A stretch of 64,000 nt of DNA. It comes from Ralstonia pickettii DTP0602. GTDB lineage: Bacteria > Pseudomonadota > Gammaproteobacteria > Burkholderiales > Burkholderiaceae. Where the stretch lies: contig CP006667.1 of assembly GCA_000471925.1 (NCBI GenBank), positions 2,542,001-2,606,000 on the forward strand, in the 5' to 3' direction. Below the pieces are notes generated by a model, which saw only the letters and a program-made list of their open reading frames with translations, was not told where the DNA came from and searched no databases. Shown here piece after piece: positions 35,558-44,304 of this stretch (positions are counted from its first letter, which is position 1; the number at the start of each line of letters is the position of its first letter). The position numbers and the translations under genes are program-made.

Positions 35558-38008
35558 ATGCCAGCCAACCCGTCCCGGGCACAGCAACGACAGCTGCCCA
35601 ACCACGCCACGGCCCGCTGCGGCAGACCCGGCTGCGGCACTGCCACCGCGATCACGATTGCCGTGGCCCTGCTGGCCCAGCAGCCCGCTGTTGCACAATG
35701 GGACACCCCGGTACACCCTGTACCAAACCAGGACAGCGCGGTGCTGCCAGAGGTGCTGGTGGTGGCGGCCGCGCCGCTTCCCGGCATCGGCGTGGACAGC
35801 GACCTGGTGCCCTACACCGTGCAGACCGTGCGCGGCGATGCGCTGGACGGGTCGCGCGCCGGCAACCTGACCGACTACCTGGCGCGCAACCTGGCCGGCG
35901 TCAATGTCAACGACATCCAGGGCAGCCCGTTCCAGACCGACCTCACCTATCGCGGCTTCCGCGCCTCTTCGATCCCGGGCGTGCCGCAAGGCCTGTCGGT
36001 CTACCTCGACGGCATCCGCGTCAACGAGCCCTTCGGCGACGTGGTGAGCTGGGACATGGTCCCGGAAGCCGCGCTCGCGAGCGTATCGATGATCTCCAGC
36101 GCAAACCCGGCCTACGGCCTCAACACCCTGGGCGGCTCCCTGGCCATGACCACGCGCTCAGGCCTGGACTCGCCCGGCTTCACGGCCGACCTGTCCTACG
36201 GCAGCGGCAGCCGCAAGCGTGCCGACCTGTCCGGCGGCGTGCGCAGTGCCGGCGGCTGGCATGCCTTTGCCGCCGGCACGCTGTTCCAGGAGCACGGCTG
36301 GCGCGACCATTCGGATGGGCGGCTCGGCAACGTCTTCGCCAAGGCAGGCTATGCCGGCGACACCGATAGCTGGGACGTCTCCGTGCTGCACGGACGCAGT
36401 ACGCTGACCGGCAACGGCCTGGTCCCTGCCTTCCGTACCAGCGGCGATGCCACCCTGCCCGACATCTACCAGGCCAATCGCCGTGCCGTATATACCTATC
36501 CGGACAAGACCAGCAACCAGGTGACCCAGGTCGCCTTCAACGGCCGCCACTGGTTCGACGACAAGACCAGCGCTGCGGCCCTCGCCTATGTGCGCACCAG
36601 CCGCCGCGACACCGTCAACGGCGACGTGAACCCCGACTACGAGGCCTATGCCGAAAACTGCGAGGACGGCTTCAACGCCGACGGCAGCCCCCGCGGCGAA
36701 GACTGTGGCGTGACCCGCGCCGAAGGCGCCGCGCTGCATCCCGCCGTGCTCAACTCCACCCATATGCGGCAGCGGACCGTCGGCGTGGCCCTCAGCCTGG
36801 CAAAGGAAACCGAGCACCACGTGATGAACGCCGGCGCAAGCCTCGACCGCAGCAACCTGACCTATTCACAGTACGCGCAGCCCGCCACCTTCACCGCCGA
36901 CCGTGGCGCCGTGGCCGATCCGGACGAACCGAATGCCTTGTTCTCCGGGGTCAGCGGCACCTCACGCACCTTCGGCCTGTATTTGTCCGACACGTGGTCG
37001 CTGACGCCCAGCACCTTCCTGACCGCCTCGGCAAGATGGAATCTCGCCACGGTCAGCAATACGCTGCGCAACAGCGACGGCAGCGAACAGCCGCGCGAGC
37101 AATTTACCTACCGCCGGCTCAATCCTGCGCTGGGACTTGCGCAGAAGCTCGGCGGCGGCGTCACCGTGTTCGGCGGCTATGCCCAGAACAACCGCGTGCC
37201 GACGGTGCTCGAACTGGGCTGTGCCGACCCGACCAGGCCGTGCCGCCTGCCGGCAGGATTGCAGGCCGACCCTTACCTGAAGCAGGTCGTCTCCCACGCC
37301 TACGAAGCCGGCGTGCGCTGGCGCCCCGGCAAGGACACCGAAGTCACTGCCACGCTGTACCGCATCGATAATCACGACGACATCCTGTTCCTGCGCGCGC
37401 CCAACACCCAGCTGGGGTATTTCGCCAACTTCGACCGCACCCGCAACCAGGGCGCCGATTTCACGGCGCGCCAGCGGCTGGGCGATGTCACGCTGCGGCT
37501 TGGCTACAGCTACCTGCAGGCCACCTACCAGGCCGCAGGGCAACTCGCGGCAGGCGAACGCACCATCGACATCCGCCCGGGCATGCGCATGGCCGGCTTG
37601 CCGCGCCACACGCTCAAGCTCGGCGTCGACTGGCAGGCAATGGCTGGCCTGACGCTCGGGGCCGACATGGTGGCGGTGTCCAGCACTGTCGCCAGCGGCA
37701 ACGAAGACGCCCTGCGCAGCGATCCCCAGCCGGGCGCGGCGCCGAAGACCGCCGACTGGCGCGTGCCTGGCTACGCGACCGTCAACCTGCGTGCGGCGTA
37801 CAAGGTGAACAAGCGGTTCGAGATCTATGCGCGCGTGGCGAACCTGTTCGATCGCCGGTATGAGACCTATGGCCAGATCGCCAACAACGTATTTCCGGAT
37901 GGCAACCTGGTGCAGCCGCATGTCGCGCCGGGGGATGGCGCCAGCGCATTGTTCGTGGCACCGGGGGCGCCGCGGAGTTTTTGGGTGGGGGTGGTGTATC
38001 GGATGTAG
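35558..38008 (+). CDS. TonB-dependent receptor, candidate metal- or PQQ-uptake receptor of the quinoprotein cluster
   Basis: An outer-membrane receptor of about 816 residues. The signal peptide ends PAVAQW; the plug includes NLAGVNVNDIQGSPFQTDLTYRGF and VYLDGIRVNEPFGDVVSWDMVP, and the barrel ends in FWVGVVYRM. It is more like ligand-specific receptors with the RGF..S and DGIRVNEPFGD plug (CirA/FecA-like group) than the classic Fiu type. The ATG follows AGGAGGAG. It diverges from the kinase/regulator pair beside the lanthanide-type dehydrogenase, so a lanthanide-chelate or PQQ receptor is a reasonable inference. Confidence 0.85.
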   Translation: MPANPSRAQQRQLPNHATARCGRPGCGTATAITIAVALLAQQPAVAQWDTPVHPVPNQDSAVLPEVLVVAAAPLPGIGVDSDLVPYTVQTVRGDALDGSRAGNLTDYLARNLAGVNVNDIQGSPFQTDLTYRGFRASSIPGVPQGLSVYLDGIRVNEPFGDVVSWDMVPEAALASVSMISSANPAYGLNTLGGSLAMTTRSGLDSPGFTADLSYGSGSRKRADLSGGVRSAGGWHAFAAGTLFQEHGWRDHSDGRLGNVFAKAGYAGDTDSWDVSVLHGRSTLTGNGLVPAFRTSGDATLPDIYQANRRAVYTYPDKTSNQVTQVAFNGRHWFDDKTSAAALAYVRTSRRDTVNGDVNPDYEAYAENCEDGFNADGSPRGEDCGVTRAEGAALHPAVLNSTHMRQRTVGVALSLAKETEHHVMNAGASLDRSNLTYSQYAQPATFTADRGAVADPDEPNALFSGVSGTSRTFGLYLSDTWSLTPSTFLTASARWNLATVSNTLRNSDGSEQPREQFTYRRLNPALGLAQKLGGGVTVFGGYAQNNRVPTVLELGCADPTRPCRLPAGLQADPYLKQVVSHAYEAGVRWRPGKDTEVTATLYRIDNHDDILFLRAPNTQLGYFANFDRTRNQGADFTARQRLGDVTLRLGYSYLQATYQAAGQLAAGERTIDIRPGMRMAGLPRHTLKLGVDWQAMAGLTLGADMVAVSSTVASGNEDALRSDPQPGAAPKTADWRVPGYATVNLRAAYKVNKRFEIYARVANLFDRRYETYGQIANNVFPDGNLVQPHVAPGDGASALFVAPGAPRSFWVGVVYRM

Positions 38009-38504
38009 GCGATGTGGGGCGCCGTCCCGCGAATTCCTGGCCTGATAGTAAGAGCCGGCTAACAAAATCACTTAACGAATCTTTAAAAATGACGACGCAG
38101 TCCCGAGTGTGCAATGCCACATGGATGTCTGACTATCCCCAAGGCCACCGCACCGCTCAAGCCCAAGAGAGTAGCCGTCCTCCTCTGATCAGAGGATTTG
38201 CTTGTTGAAAAAAAAGCCCCCGGGGTCCGGGGGGGTGCCCCGAGAGCTTGGAAAAGCGGAGCGAACACCTGCTCCGCATATTCAATGCTGAACGATGGTC
38301 ATTGAATCGGCATCCGTCAGAGTGTCTACATCCTTTCACATTTAAGTGTGTTTCAAAGGCGAACAGGACAATTCACTGCCATGCAGCGTTCGGAAAACAG
38401 CGCTCGGTCAGATAGTGAGGCATCGCACATACGTCATTCAGACGCAGATGGAGGGATGCAAATTTCCATGCCAGAGCGCATGTTCACCTTGAGGATGCGC
38501 TCAT
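38009..38504. other. Non-coding stretch
   Basis: No gene is supported here. It contains a 16-base perfect palindrome TCCTCTGATCAGAGGA at 38181-38196 and the minus-strand terminator listed separately. The GC content drops compared with its flanks. Confidence 0.5.
38208..38233 (-). terminator. Rho-independent terminator reading leftward
   Basis: On the minus strand CCCCCGG and CCGGGGG pair around a three-base loop and run into eight T. It would end transcription from the fragmentary region to the right. Confidence 0.75.
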
Positions 38505-38765
38505 TCAGCAGCAATTGGTGGACCTGGAATGGCTGGATTCAGTCTGACGCCCCAGTTGGTCGAAGTTGCTGAATCCTTCGCGGATCAGCCGGCCGAAGTT
38601 GACGCCAGTGATCGAGGTCAGCGCCTTGATGCGGTGATCAGTCATCGCGGCGTGGATCGTATAGGCACCGCCGCCGCAGACGCCGATTGCGCCGATGCGG
38701 TTTTCATCGACATAGGGCAGCGTGACCAGATAGTCGATCGCAAATCGGATGTCGGACTCGCGGAT
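38505..38765 (-). pseudogene. Alpha/beta hydrolase fragment (YcjY/dienelactone-hydrolase-like)
   Basis: An open minus-strand stretch of 87 codons reads DIRFAIDYLVTLPYVDENRI, then the nucleophile-region GVCGGGAYT and TSITGVNFGRL. This is the middle of a YcjY-like hydrolase; the N-terminal third and the C-terminal part are missing. The upstream end joins the tail of the gene at 38779-39123. It is read as a truncated, non-functional remnant. Confidence 0.7.
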
Positions 38766-38778
38766 GGGCTATCAAGCG

Positions 38779-39123
38779 CTATCCATTTGCCAGGAACGCG
38801 ACACGACCGTCCTTCCGCACATACAAACCTGAAAACGACAGCACAGCGTTCAGTTCATCCCGGCACCAACGAAGCCCGTCGGCTTCACGAGCGGCCTGGT
38901 CAATCAGCAAAATTAGATGATTGCCCACCCGATATCGATTCTGTGCACTCGCCAGTGCCTTGAATAAGCGCTTCCACTTGGTCATGGTCTGGCATGGGTC
39001 CGGGAGTCCGATTTCCCGAAGCAGCCTCCCTATTTGCGGTCCGGTAAGGCCCCGTTCTGTGTCTCCAAGAACCCGGCATGCCGTTTCGAGATGCTGCGTA
39101 GTGAAGGGTACGAAATGCGTCAT
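38779..39123 (-). CDS. N-terminal part of a TIGR02391-type (abortive-infection-like) protein, probably truncated
   Basis: A 114-residue protein. HLETACRVLGDTERGLTGPQI, then TKWKRLFKALASAQNRYRVGNH and ELNAVLSFSGL match the N-terminal domain of TIGR02391/Ymh-type proteins, in which it usually precedes a larger C-terminal domain. Here the frame stops just after LSFSGLYVRKDGRV, next to a hydrolase fragment, so a deletion or insertion probably removed the rest. Whether the short form is made is unknown. Confidence 0.6.
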   Translation of the reverse strand: MTHFVPFTTQHLETACRVLGDTERGLTGPQIGRLLREIGLPDPCQTMTKWKRLFKALASAQNRYRVGNHLILLIDQAAREADGLRWCRDELNAVLSFSGLYVRKDGRVAFLANG

Positions 39124-39207
39124 GAAAATATCTCCTTGCAGCGTTACCCGCCGCCCAAGGGTCCCGTCGTCAGAATGTCCCGATCGTCGGTGCCGCAGCA
39201 GTCTGAT

Positions 39208-39492
39208 CTAGTCATCCCCACCCAGAATCACATCAATTGCGGCCCTTCCGGCCAACTCGCCGACGAGATAGGCCCAGCGCCGGCTGAACGGCCCCCCGAA
39301 GACTTTGACACGCTTTCCCAGCGCGGCCACCCCCGGCGGCTTCGTGGGCCCCTCTATCTGGAACCAGGTTTCGAACATGTCCTTAGAGCAAGCATTAAGG
39401 ACAACCTGAATGTCGTATCCACGGTAGTGGGTAAGCCGCATTTCATCGATATCCATGTGCCGGGGCCCATAAGGTCGTCCCAAATGTGTCAA
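39208..39492 (-). CDS. Small hypothetical protein
   Basis: A protein of up to 94 residues; a shorter start at 39456 (MDIDEMRLTHYRGYDIQV) is also possible. The pattern YRGYDIQV, FETWFQIEGP and SRRWAYLVGELAGRAAIDVIL looks like a compact alpha/beta fold and coding statistics are good. I recognise no family. It follows the truncated TIGR02391-type gene at a distance of 84 bases, convergent with nothing. Confidence 0.5.
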   Translation of the reverse strand: MTHLGRPYGPRHMDIDEMRLTHYRGYDIQVVLNACSKDMFETWFQIEGPTKPPGVAALGKRVKVFGGPFSRRWAYLVGELAGRAAIDVILGGDD

Positions 39493-39958
39493 ATTGTGAA
39501 GGTAGACGAGACGCTTCAGCGATGATTACCTGACGAGGCAATTCCCGTGCCGCGGGGCGGCGCGATTATCAAGCAAGGCCACTTTCTCAACCCACCGGTT
39601 CACCCGAGGCCGCTGCCAGATACCTTCTCGCTGACTGGGAGCACTGGGCTGTCGCTCCCCGCCAGCTGAAAATTGCGCTGCAGTCCCGGTAACTTAGACG
39701 GTGTCTTGTAGAAAGCGGCGTACCGGGGGTGGCTGAACCGAGTGCGGCGAGAGATGCCTGAAGGACTGGCCCTCCGCCGCCCTCGCCGGGCGAAATTAGT
39801 ACTCTCGGCCATGGTGGCGCCTCACAGGACGATGACCACTACCCAGCGGCGCCGGTATGACGTGGCCGGCGTCGCCCTGGCACGGCGCTTGCGCACCGGG
39901 ATATGTGGCATTCAGCCGCGCCAGCAAGGCGGTCAGCCAATCGCACCCGGAAAACCCT
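39493..39958. other. Gap without a recognisable gene
   Basis: About 466 bases. Several frames are open, but none has homology I recognise or a good ribosome-binding site. Confidence 0.4.
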
Positions 39959-40168
39959 ATGAAGAACCCCTGGAACAAGAAGAATCCGTTCATGAGCATG
40001 TGGCTCAGCAATGCCCACCGCATCGCCGGCGCGACACGCGGCCGGATGACGGCGGAGGGCAAGCGTCAGGCTTCAAACGCAATGACGGAAGGGGCGAAAC
40101 AGGTGATGACGTATTGGTCCGATGCGCTGACAATCAAGAAGCCGGCCCCAAAGCGCAAACGCCGTTGA
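39959..40168 (+). CDS. Small basic hypothetical protein
   Basis: A 69-residue protein starting MKNPWNKKNPFMSMWLSNAH, with a helical middle (MTAEGKRQASNAMTEGAKQV) and a very basic tail KKPAPKRKRR. It has no signal peptide. The amphipathic helix and the basic tail resemble small phasin-associated or nucleoid-binding proteins of Cupriavidus, but this is only pattern-based. The ATG at 39959 is preferred over an ATG 34 codons upstream because the conserved-looking part begins there. Confidence 0.5.
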   Translation: MKNPWNKKNPFMSMWLSNAHRIAGATRGRMTAEGKRQASNAMTEGAKQVMTYWSDALTIKKPAPKRKRR

Positions 40169-40223
40169 GCCTCGGCATATCGTTGAAGGAGATGGAGGCG
40201 GCTTGGGCCGCCTCTATTTCGGG

Positions 40224-41045
40224 CTATATTTCCGACTTGACGCTTTGAACATTAAACCGGGGCGGCTGCTTCTCGATGAAGGCGCGGACTCCTTCCAGTG
40301 CATCGTCGCTCCTCGTGCAATCCACAAGCAACGCCTGCTCCAGCGCGAGATGCTCCTGCAGATTGCGGTCCGGCAATCGGCGGCACAGCATCTTGATACT
40401 GGCCAGCGACCCGCTCGGGGATGCTGCCAGGCGCTGCGCCAGCTTCTCCGCGGCGTCGGCAAGCTCGGCGCCATCCGCGTACAACGCGTCAACCACGCCG
40501 TGCTCAAGGCAGCTCCGCGCATCGATGACATCGCTAAGCATCAACCACTGCTGGGCCCGCACTGTGCCAACGCGCCGGGCAAGGAAGTACGAGGCGCCTA
40601 CGTCAGGCGACAGCCCGATCGCGGCGTAGCCGGTGCGGAGTTTTGTCGAAGCGGTGCCCAGTACGAAATCCGCACACAACGCCAGTCCGATGCCCGCACC
40701 GGCTACCGGGCCACCGACTGCCGCCACCACCGGGACGGGCGCAGTCGCCAGCCGGTGAATCGCGGGATGCGCGGCAGCCAGGATCTCTTCCACGTGCACA
40801 TCCAACGCCGAGCCTGCAGACACAAAGCCATCGATATCGCCACCAGCACAGAAAACGCGTCCCTCGGCCGTGAGTAACACGACGCGTGCCTTGCGGTCCA
40901 GGACGTCATCGATGGCGTGCACCAATGTCTTGGTCGAAGCAGCCGTAATCGCATTCGCTCGCTCGGGCCGCACCAGCACGATACGGCCGATGCCATCGGT
41001 GACGCCCCAGGCAATGCCATCGGCCCGTTGCATTTGCTGTTCCAT
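40224..41045 (-). CDS. Enoyl-CoA hydratase/isomerase (crotonase) family protein
   Basis: A 273-residue soluble enzyme of the crotonase fold. The oxyanion-hole segment GRVFCAGGDIDGF is near residue 63 and the second hole VAAVGGPVAGAGIGLAL near 110. The substrate-acid position in the loop (SPDVGASYFL) has Asp where enoyl hydratases often have Glu, so it could be an isomerase. The ATG at 41045 follows GGAGGAGAAGG. The frame is open further, which fuses it artificially with upstream DNA. A truncated paralogue lies immediately upstream on the same strand. Confidence 0.87.
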   Translation of the reverse strand: MEQQMQRADGIAWGVTDGIGRIVLVRPERANAITAASTKTLVHAIDDVLDRKARVVLLTAEGRVFCAGGDIDGFVSAGSALDVHVEEILAAAHPAIHRLATAPVPVVAAVGGPVAGAGIGLALCADFVLGTASTKLRTGYAAIGLSPDVGASYFLARRVGTVRAQQWLMLSDVIDARSCLEHGVVDALYADGAELADAAEKLAQRLAASPSGSLASIKMLCRRLPDRNLQEHLALEQALLVDCTRSDDALEGVRAFIEKQPPRFNVQSVKSEI

Positions 41046-41047
41046 GT

Positions 41048-41606
41048 TCAAGCCTTCTCCTCCGTTGATTTCGCGCTCTTGTTTCCCGCAAGCGTCGATA
41101 GCCTGGCCAGCGGCGGTACACCTGCCGGATCGATTAGCATGCCAAAGCGCAGCATGTTGTGGCTGTGCGCGACCTGATGCAAGGCGAACGAGGTTTGCAT
41201 CGCATTGACGCGCCCCTGGGCATCCTGTGCAGCATTGATCGATTCCTTCGCCAACTTCAATGCAAACAGCGGCTTCTGCGCTATCTTCGCGGCCAGGGCC
41301 AGCGTAAAGTCGGCAAGCTTGCCAGGTTCGACGACATGGTTGACCATCCCCATCCGCCATGCGTCCTTTGCGCTGAGCCAAGCAGAGGTGAACAGGAATT
41401 CCTTGGCCTGGCGCACGCCCAGCTCCCAGGGATGGGCAATGAACTCCGCGTCGTTGATGCCCATGGTGACGGTCTGGTCCATGAACATCGCGTCTTCCGC
41501 AGCCACGATCAGGTCGCACGGCCAGACAAGCATCAGGCCGCCGGCAATGCATTTTCCCTGTACCTGCGCGATGGTGGGCTTGGGAATATTGCGCCAACGC
41601 TCCGAA
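41048..41606 (-). pseudogene. 5'-truncated enoyl-CoA hydratase paralogue
   Basis: The homologous part begins at SERWRNIPKPTIAQVQGKCI and continues through AGGLMLVWPCDLIVAAEDA and INDAEFIAHPWELGVRQAKE to a normal C-terminus. The N-terminal third, including the first oxyanion-hole region, is missing; upstream sequence is unrelated and reads as a different coding fragment on the plus strand. The intact crotonase follows 3 bases later, so the pair was once an operon. Confidence 0.72.
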
Positions 41607-41607
41607 A

Positions 41608-41769
41608 TTCCGACGCGCCTCGCCGCACTCGGCGCTGGAGCCCGAGTGCTGTCCGGAACAGCCTTCCTGCATGTCCGACCGCTTCCGCTGTGCGACCTGC
41701 AAAACACCCTGGGTACGACGCGTGCCGATGTGGGAGCCCTTTGCTGTATGGTCAGTCATACAGGACTGA
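41608..41769 (+). pseudogene. Cysteine-rich 3' gene fragment
   Basis: A plus-strand stretch of 53 codons runs from the junction with the truncated crotonase to a TGA and contains PECCPEQPSC and RFRCATCKTPWVRRVP. The Cys spacing suggests a zinc-binding or disulfide-rich tail of a protein whose start was lost. A strong terminator follows 100 bases later on the same strand. I do not recognise the family. Confidence 0.4.
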
Positions 41770-42155
41770 CAGAGCCGGCGCCGGCACCAGCATCCCGAGG
41801 AACCTCCGGACATGTGGCGGTGCATGCAAGCACGCCTCGCGGGAGTCGGATCCACGCGATGGCTTTGACCTCCGGCCGAGTGCCGGAGTTTTTTTGCTCG
41901 TCGCCGATCTGCGGGGAAGTATGAGCGTCCATCTCGGTCAGTCGGCCTGGCAGAAGCCAATGGCAGCGTCGGCCGATGAGCCGCCATCCAGCCTCCGCTC
42001 GCAGAACGGCCGGTGTGGGGTGGCTTGGGGTCTTCCAGTTCGAGGTGGGCGATCGCCGTTTCACGGGCCAACGCGGTCATGCGTTAGCGCGGCGTGCGTT
42101 CTACGCCTTTGACGGACCGGGTTGCAACGCTCACGACCAGCGCGAAGCGCTCCCG
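41770..42155. other. Gap between fragments
   Basis: Apart from the terminator at 41870-41895, no gene is supported. A minus-strand frame (starting about 42080) is open but has no recognisable motifs. Confidence 0.4.
41870..41895 (+). terminator. Rho-independent terminator
   Basis: CTCCGGC and GCCGGAG pair perfectly around CGAGT and are followed by seven T. Confidence 0.92.
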
Positions 42156-42473
42156 CTAGTGCGTATCTCCTTTCATGCTCTCGGCTTCCATCGCGGCATG
42201 CAATTCCTCATACGCCTCGATTGGCTCCATGTCCTGGTCGACGAACGCGGCTGCACGCTCTGCGGCGGCCAACGCGTCGCGCGGGATGTCGCTCTGGCTG
42301 TCGTCCTCGGTACTCGGCGGCAGCAGCATGTCCTCAAGCATCCCGCGCAGCTCGGGGGTATTCCATGGCTTGCCCAGCCTAGCCTTCCTGTTCAGGTAGT
42401 GACGAATTTCCGAGTCTTGCTCGGCGGTGAGCGGAAGCCCGCGAAAAGTGGGGTCCGTGATGTGATGGATCAT
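42156..42473 (-). CDS. Small hypothetical protein
   Basis: A 105-residue acidic, helical protein beginning MIHHITDPTFRGLPLTAEQD. The ATG has GGGAGG six bases upstream. The internal part LNRKARLGKPWNTPELRGML and the late helix EAYEELHAAMEAE suggest a conserved Burkholderiales protein of unknown role. No membrane segment is seen. The neighbours give no functional hint. Confidence 0.6.
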   Translation of the reverse strand: MIHHITDPTFRGLPLTAEQDSEIRHYLNRKARLGKPWNTPELRGMLEDMLLPPSTEDDSQSDIPRDALAAAERAAAFVDQDMEPIEAYEELHAAMEAESMKGDTH

Positions 42474-42583
42474 GATGCGCCTCCCGAAGCGGTCTGCGCT
42501 TTCAATGTAGAGATATCAATTTCCTGCGGTGAACGTTGCAAGTTGCGTGTGATCACTGTGCCGCGTGTCCGCGGCCAACCGAT

Positions 42584-42724
42584 TTACGTCTTCTTCTTGG
42601 CGACGCCTCCTTCGTTCCCGACCCTCGGATGAACTGTGCTGAACGGGGTTGCCGGCACTGACGGCTTCTTGGGCTGCTTGGGCTTCTTCGCTTCGCGAGT
42701 GCTGCGTAGTTGACTCTTGGCCAT
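42584..42724 (-). CDS. Very small basic hypothetical protein
   Basis: A 46-residue Lys/Pro-rich protein starting MAKSQLRSTREAKKPKQPKK and ending VAKKKT. The ATG follows CCAGGAGCAACCC. Short proteins with the MAKxQLRSxREKKKPK opening are widespread in proteobacteria, and their role is unknown. An upstream ATG 15 codons earlier is less likely. Confidence 0.65.
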   Translation of the reverse strand: MAKSQLRSTREAKKPKQPKKPSVPATPFSTVHPRVGNEGGVAKKKT

Positions 42725-42900
42725 GGGTTGCTCCTGGTGCGTTGCTTGCCAAGGTGGCAGTTCCAGCATACGCCCATAGAAGCTCTAACCAAATAACTTT
42801 TAATAACGTCCGCACGAAAGCGCCGCTCGGCGCCCGCGTGGTCCCCGGCGCTCATGCGCTCGCGGATCGGTCCCAGCAGATCGGCCTGATGCGTTTCCGA

Positions 42901-44226
42901 TCACTGCCCGACCACGGCCCGGATTTCACAAAGAGCCCGCTGCAGCGTTCCCAGTCCAATGGAGCCCAGCGCCACCCGCAATGCATGAGGGACATGAGGC
43001 GTTGTGGCAAATGGCTCGGCGGTCGTCACCAATACCCCCTTGCGCTCAAGTTCGGCCACGACACGGTCGGCGCGCAAGCCTTCGCCGAGTTCCAGCCAAA
43101 GGTAATAGGAGCAAGGGTGGGCAATGACCGTGCAGCCTTGCAAGACCTGGCGGGCAAGCTCCTGGCGCTGCCTGGCGTCTTTGCGCTTGCGGTCTTCCAG
43201 GGCATCCACCGTACCCGCTTCGATCCAGCGGCAGGCCAGGGCGACGGTCAGCGAAGGGGTATTCCAGGTGGATACGCGAATGGCTTGTTCGAGGGCGGGA
43301 ATGTGGGCGTGGGGCGCCGCGACGAATCCAAACCGCAATCCGGATGCCACGCTCTTTGAAAGGCCCGACACATAGATGGTCCGATGTGGGGCATGGGTAA
43401 ACACGGGTTTCGGCGATGGCTCGGCCAGAAAGGCATAGGCGCCATCCTCGACGATCAGAAAATCGTGCGCATCGGCAAGCGACGCCAGGCGGGCGCGATC
43501 CTGCTCCGGCATGACCGTTCCCAGCGGATTGTGCAGCGTGGGCATCGTATAGATGGCCCGCACGGGCCGCCGCCTGCAGAGCGCGGCCAGGGCATCGAGG
43601 TCAGTGCGGCAGGCGGACTGCGGTAGCGGCTCGAGATCCAGCCGGTACGCGTGCGCCAGCGCCTTCATGCCGGGATAGGTGAGGGCATCGACGGCCAGTA
43701 CGTCGCCAGGCTTGAACAGGGCCATGACGGTCACGGCCAACCCTTGCTGGGCGCCGTTGACGATCAGTACCTGGTCGCCGCCCACGCGGATATCGCGGTT
43801 CCGCAAATGCCTGGCCACGGTCTGCCGCTCGTGCGGCCGGCCGCCCTGGGGCGCCGAATGCAGCAGGGCATCGAGATCGCCCGAGACGGCCAGGCTGCGC
43901 AGGCCCTCCCGCAATGTTTCCACCTGGTCCGGCAGCGAGGGGTAATTGAAGGTCAGGTCCACCGCACCGGCCTTGAGCGGATGCTGCTGCAGCCCCAGCC
44001 CGCGCGGCAGCGAGGTATCGCGTACGAAGGTGCCGCGGCCGGGTTCGCAGACCACCAGCCCGACCGCCTCGAGTTCGCCGTATACCCGCAAGGCCGTGGC
44101 CAGCGCGACGCGATGCTCCCGCATCAGCGCGCGAACTGTGGGCAACTGCGTGCCCGGTAATAGTTCGCCCACGCGGATGCGCGCCGCTATCCGATCCATG
44201 ATCGACTTGTATCGCGCTCTGGTCAT
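42901..44226 (-). CDS. MocR-family transcriptional regulator (GntR HTH plus aminotransferase domain)
   Basis: A 441-residue regulator. Residues 1-75 form a GntR winged helix (KSIMDRIAARIRVGELLPGTQLPTVRALMRE). The rest is a fold-type I aminotransferase domain with the likely PLP-binding Lys in SGLSKSVASGLR near residue 300. MocR proteins sense amino-acid-like ligands. It diverges from a LysE-type exporter, and direct repeats GGTTGTATC lie next to its start, which suggests that it controls both genes. Confidence 0.92.
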   Translation of the reverse strand: MTRARYKSIMDRIAARIRVGELLPGTQLPTVRALMREHRVALATALRVYGELEAVGLVVCEPGRGTFVRDTSLPRGLGLQQHPLKAGAVDLTFNYPSLPDQVETLREGLRSLAVSGDLDALLHSAPQGGRPHERQTVARHLRNRDIRVGGDQVLIVNGAQQGLAVTVMALFKPGDVLAVDALTYPGMKALAHAYRLDLEPLPQSACRTDLDALAALCRRRPVRAIYTMPTLHNPLGTVMPEQDRARLASLADAHDFLIVEDGAYAFLAEPSPKPVFTHAPHRTIYVSGLSKSVASGLRFGFVAAPHAHIPALEQAIRVSTWNTPSLTVALACRWIEAGTVDALEDRKRKDARQRQELARQVLQGCTVIAHPCSYYLWLELGEGLRADRVVAELERKGVLVTTAEPFATTPHVPHALRVALGSIGLGTLQRALCEIRAVVGQ

Positions 44227-44258
44227 GGTTGTATCTAGAACAATTTTTTGGTTGTATC
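44227..44258. promoter_or_regulatory. Direct repeat GGTTGTATC, candidate MocR operator
   Basis: GGTTGTATC occurs at 44227-44235 and 44250-44258, 23 bases apart (about two helical turns), in the 78-base gap between the MocR and LysE genes. Direct repeats are typical of MocR binding sites. Confidence 0.6.
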
Positions 44259-44304
44259 AGGTGATGGTCTTACTCTACCAGCATTCAACCAACAGGCAGC
44301 AGGC

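Noticed and set aside
40224..42080. A 618-codon frame containing the crotonase
   Set aside because: Only the last 273 codons show homology, and a strong ribosome-binding site precedes that part.
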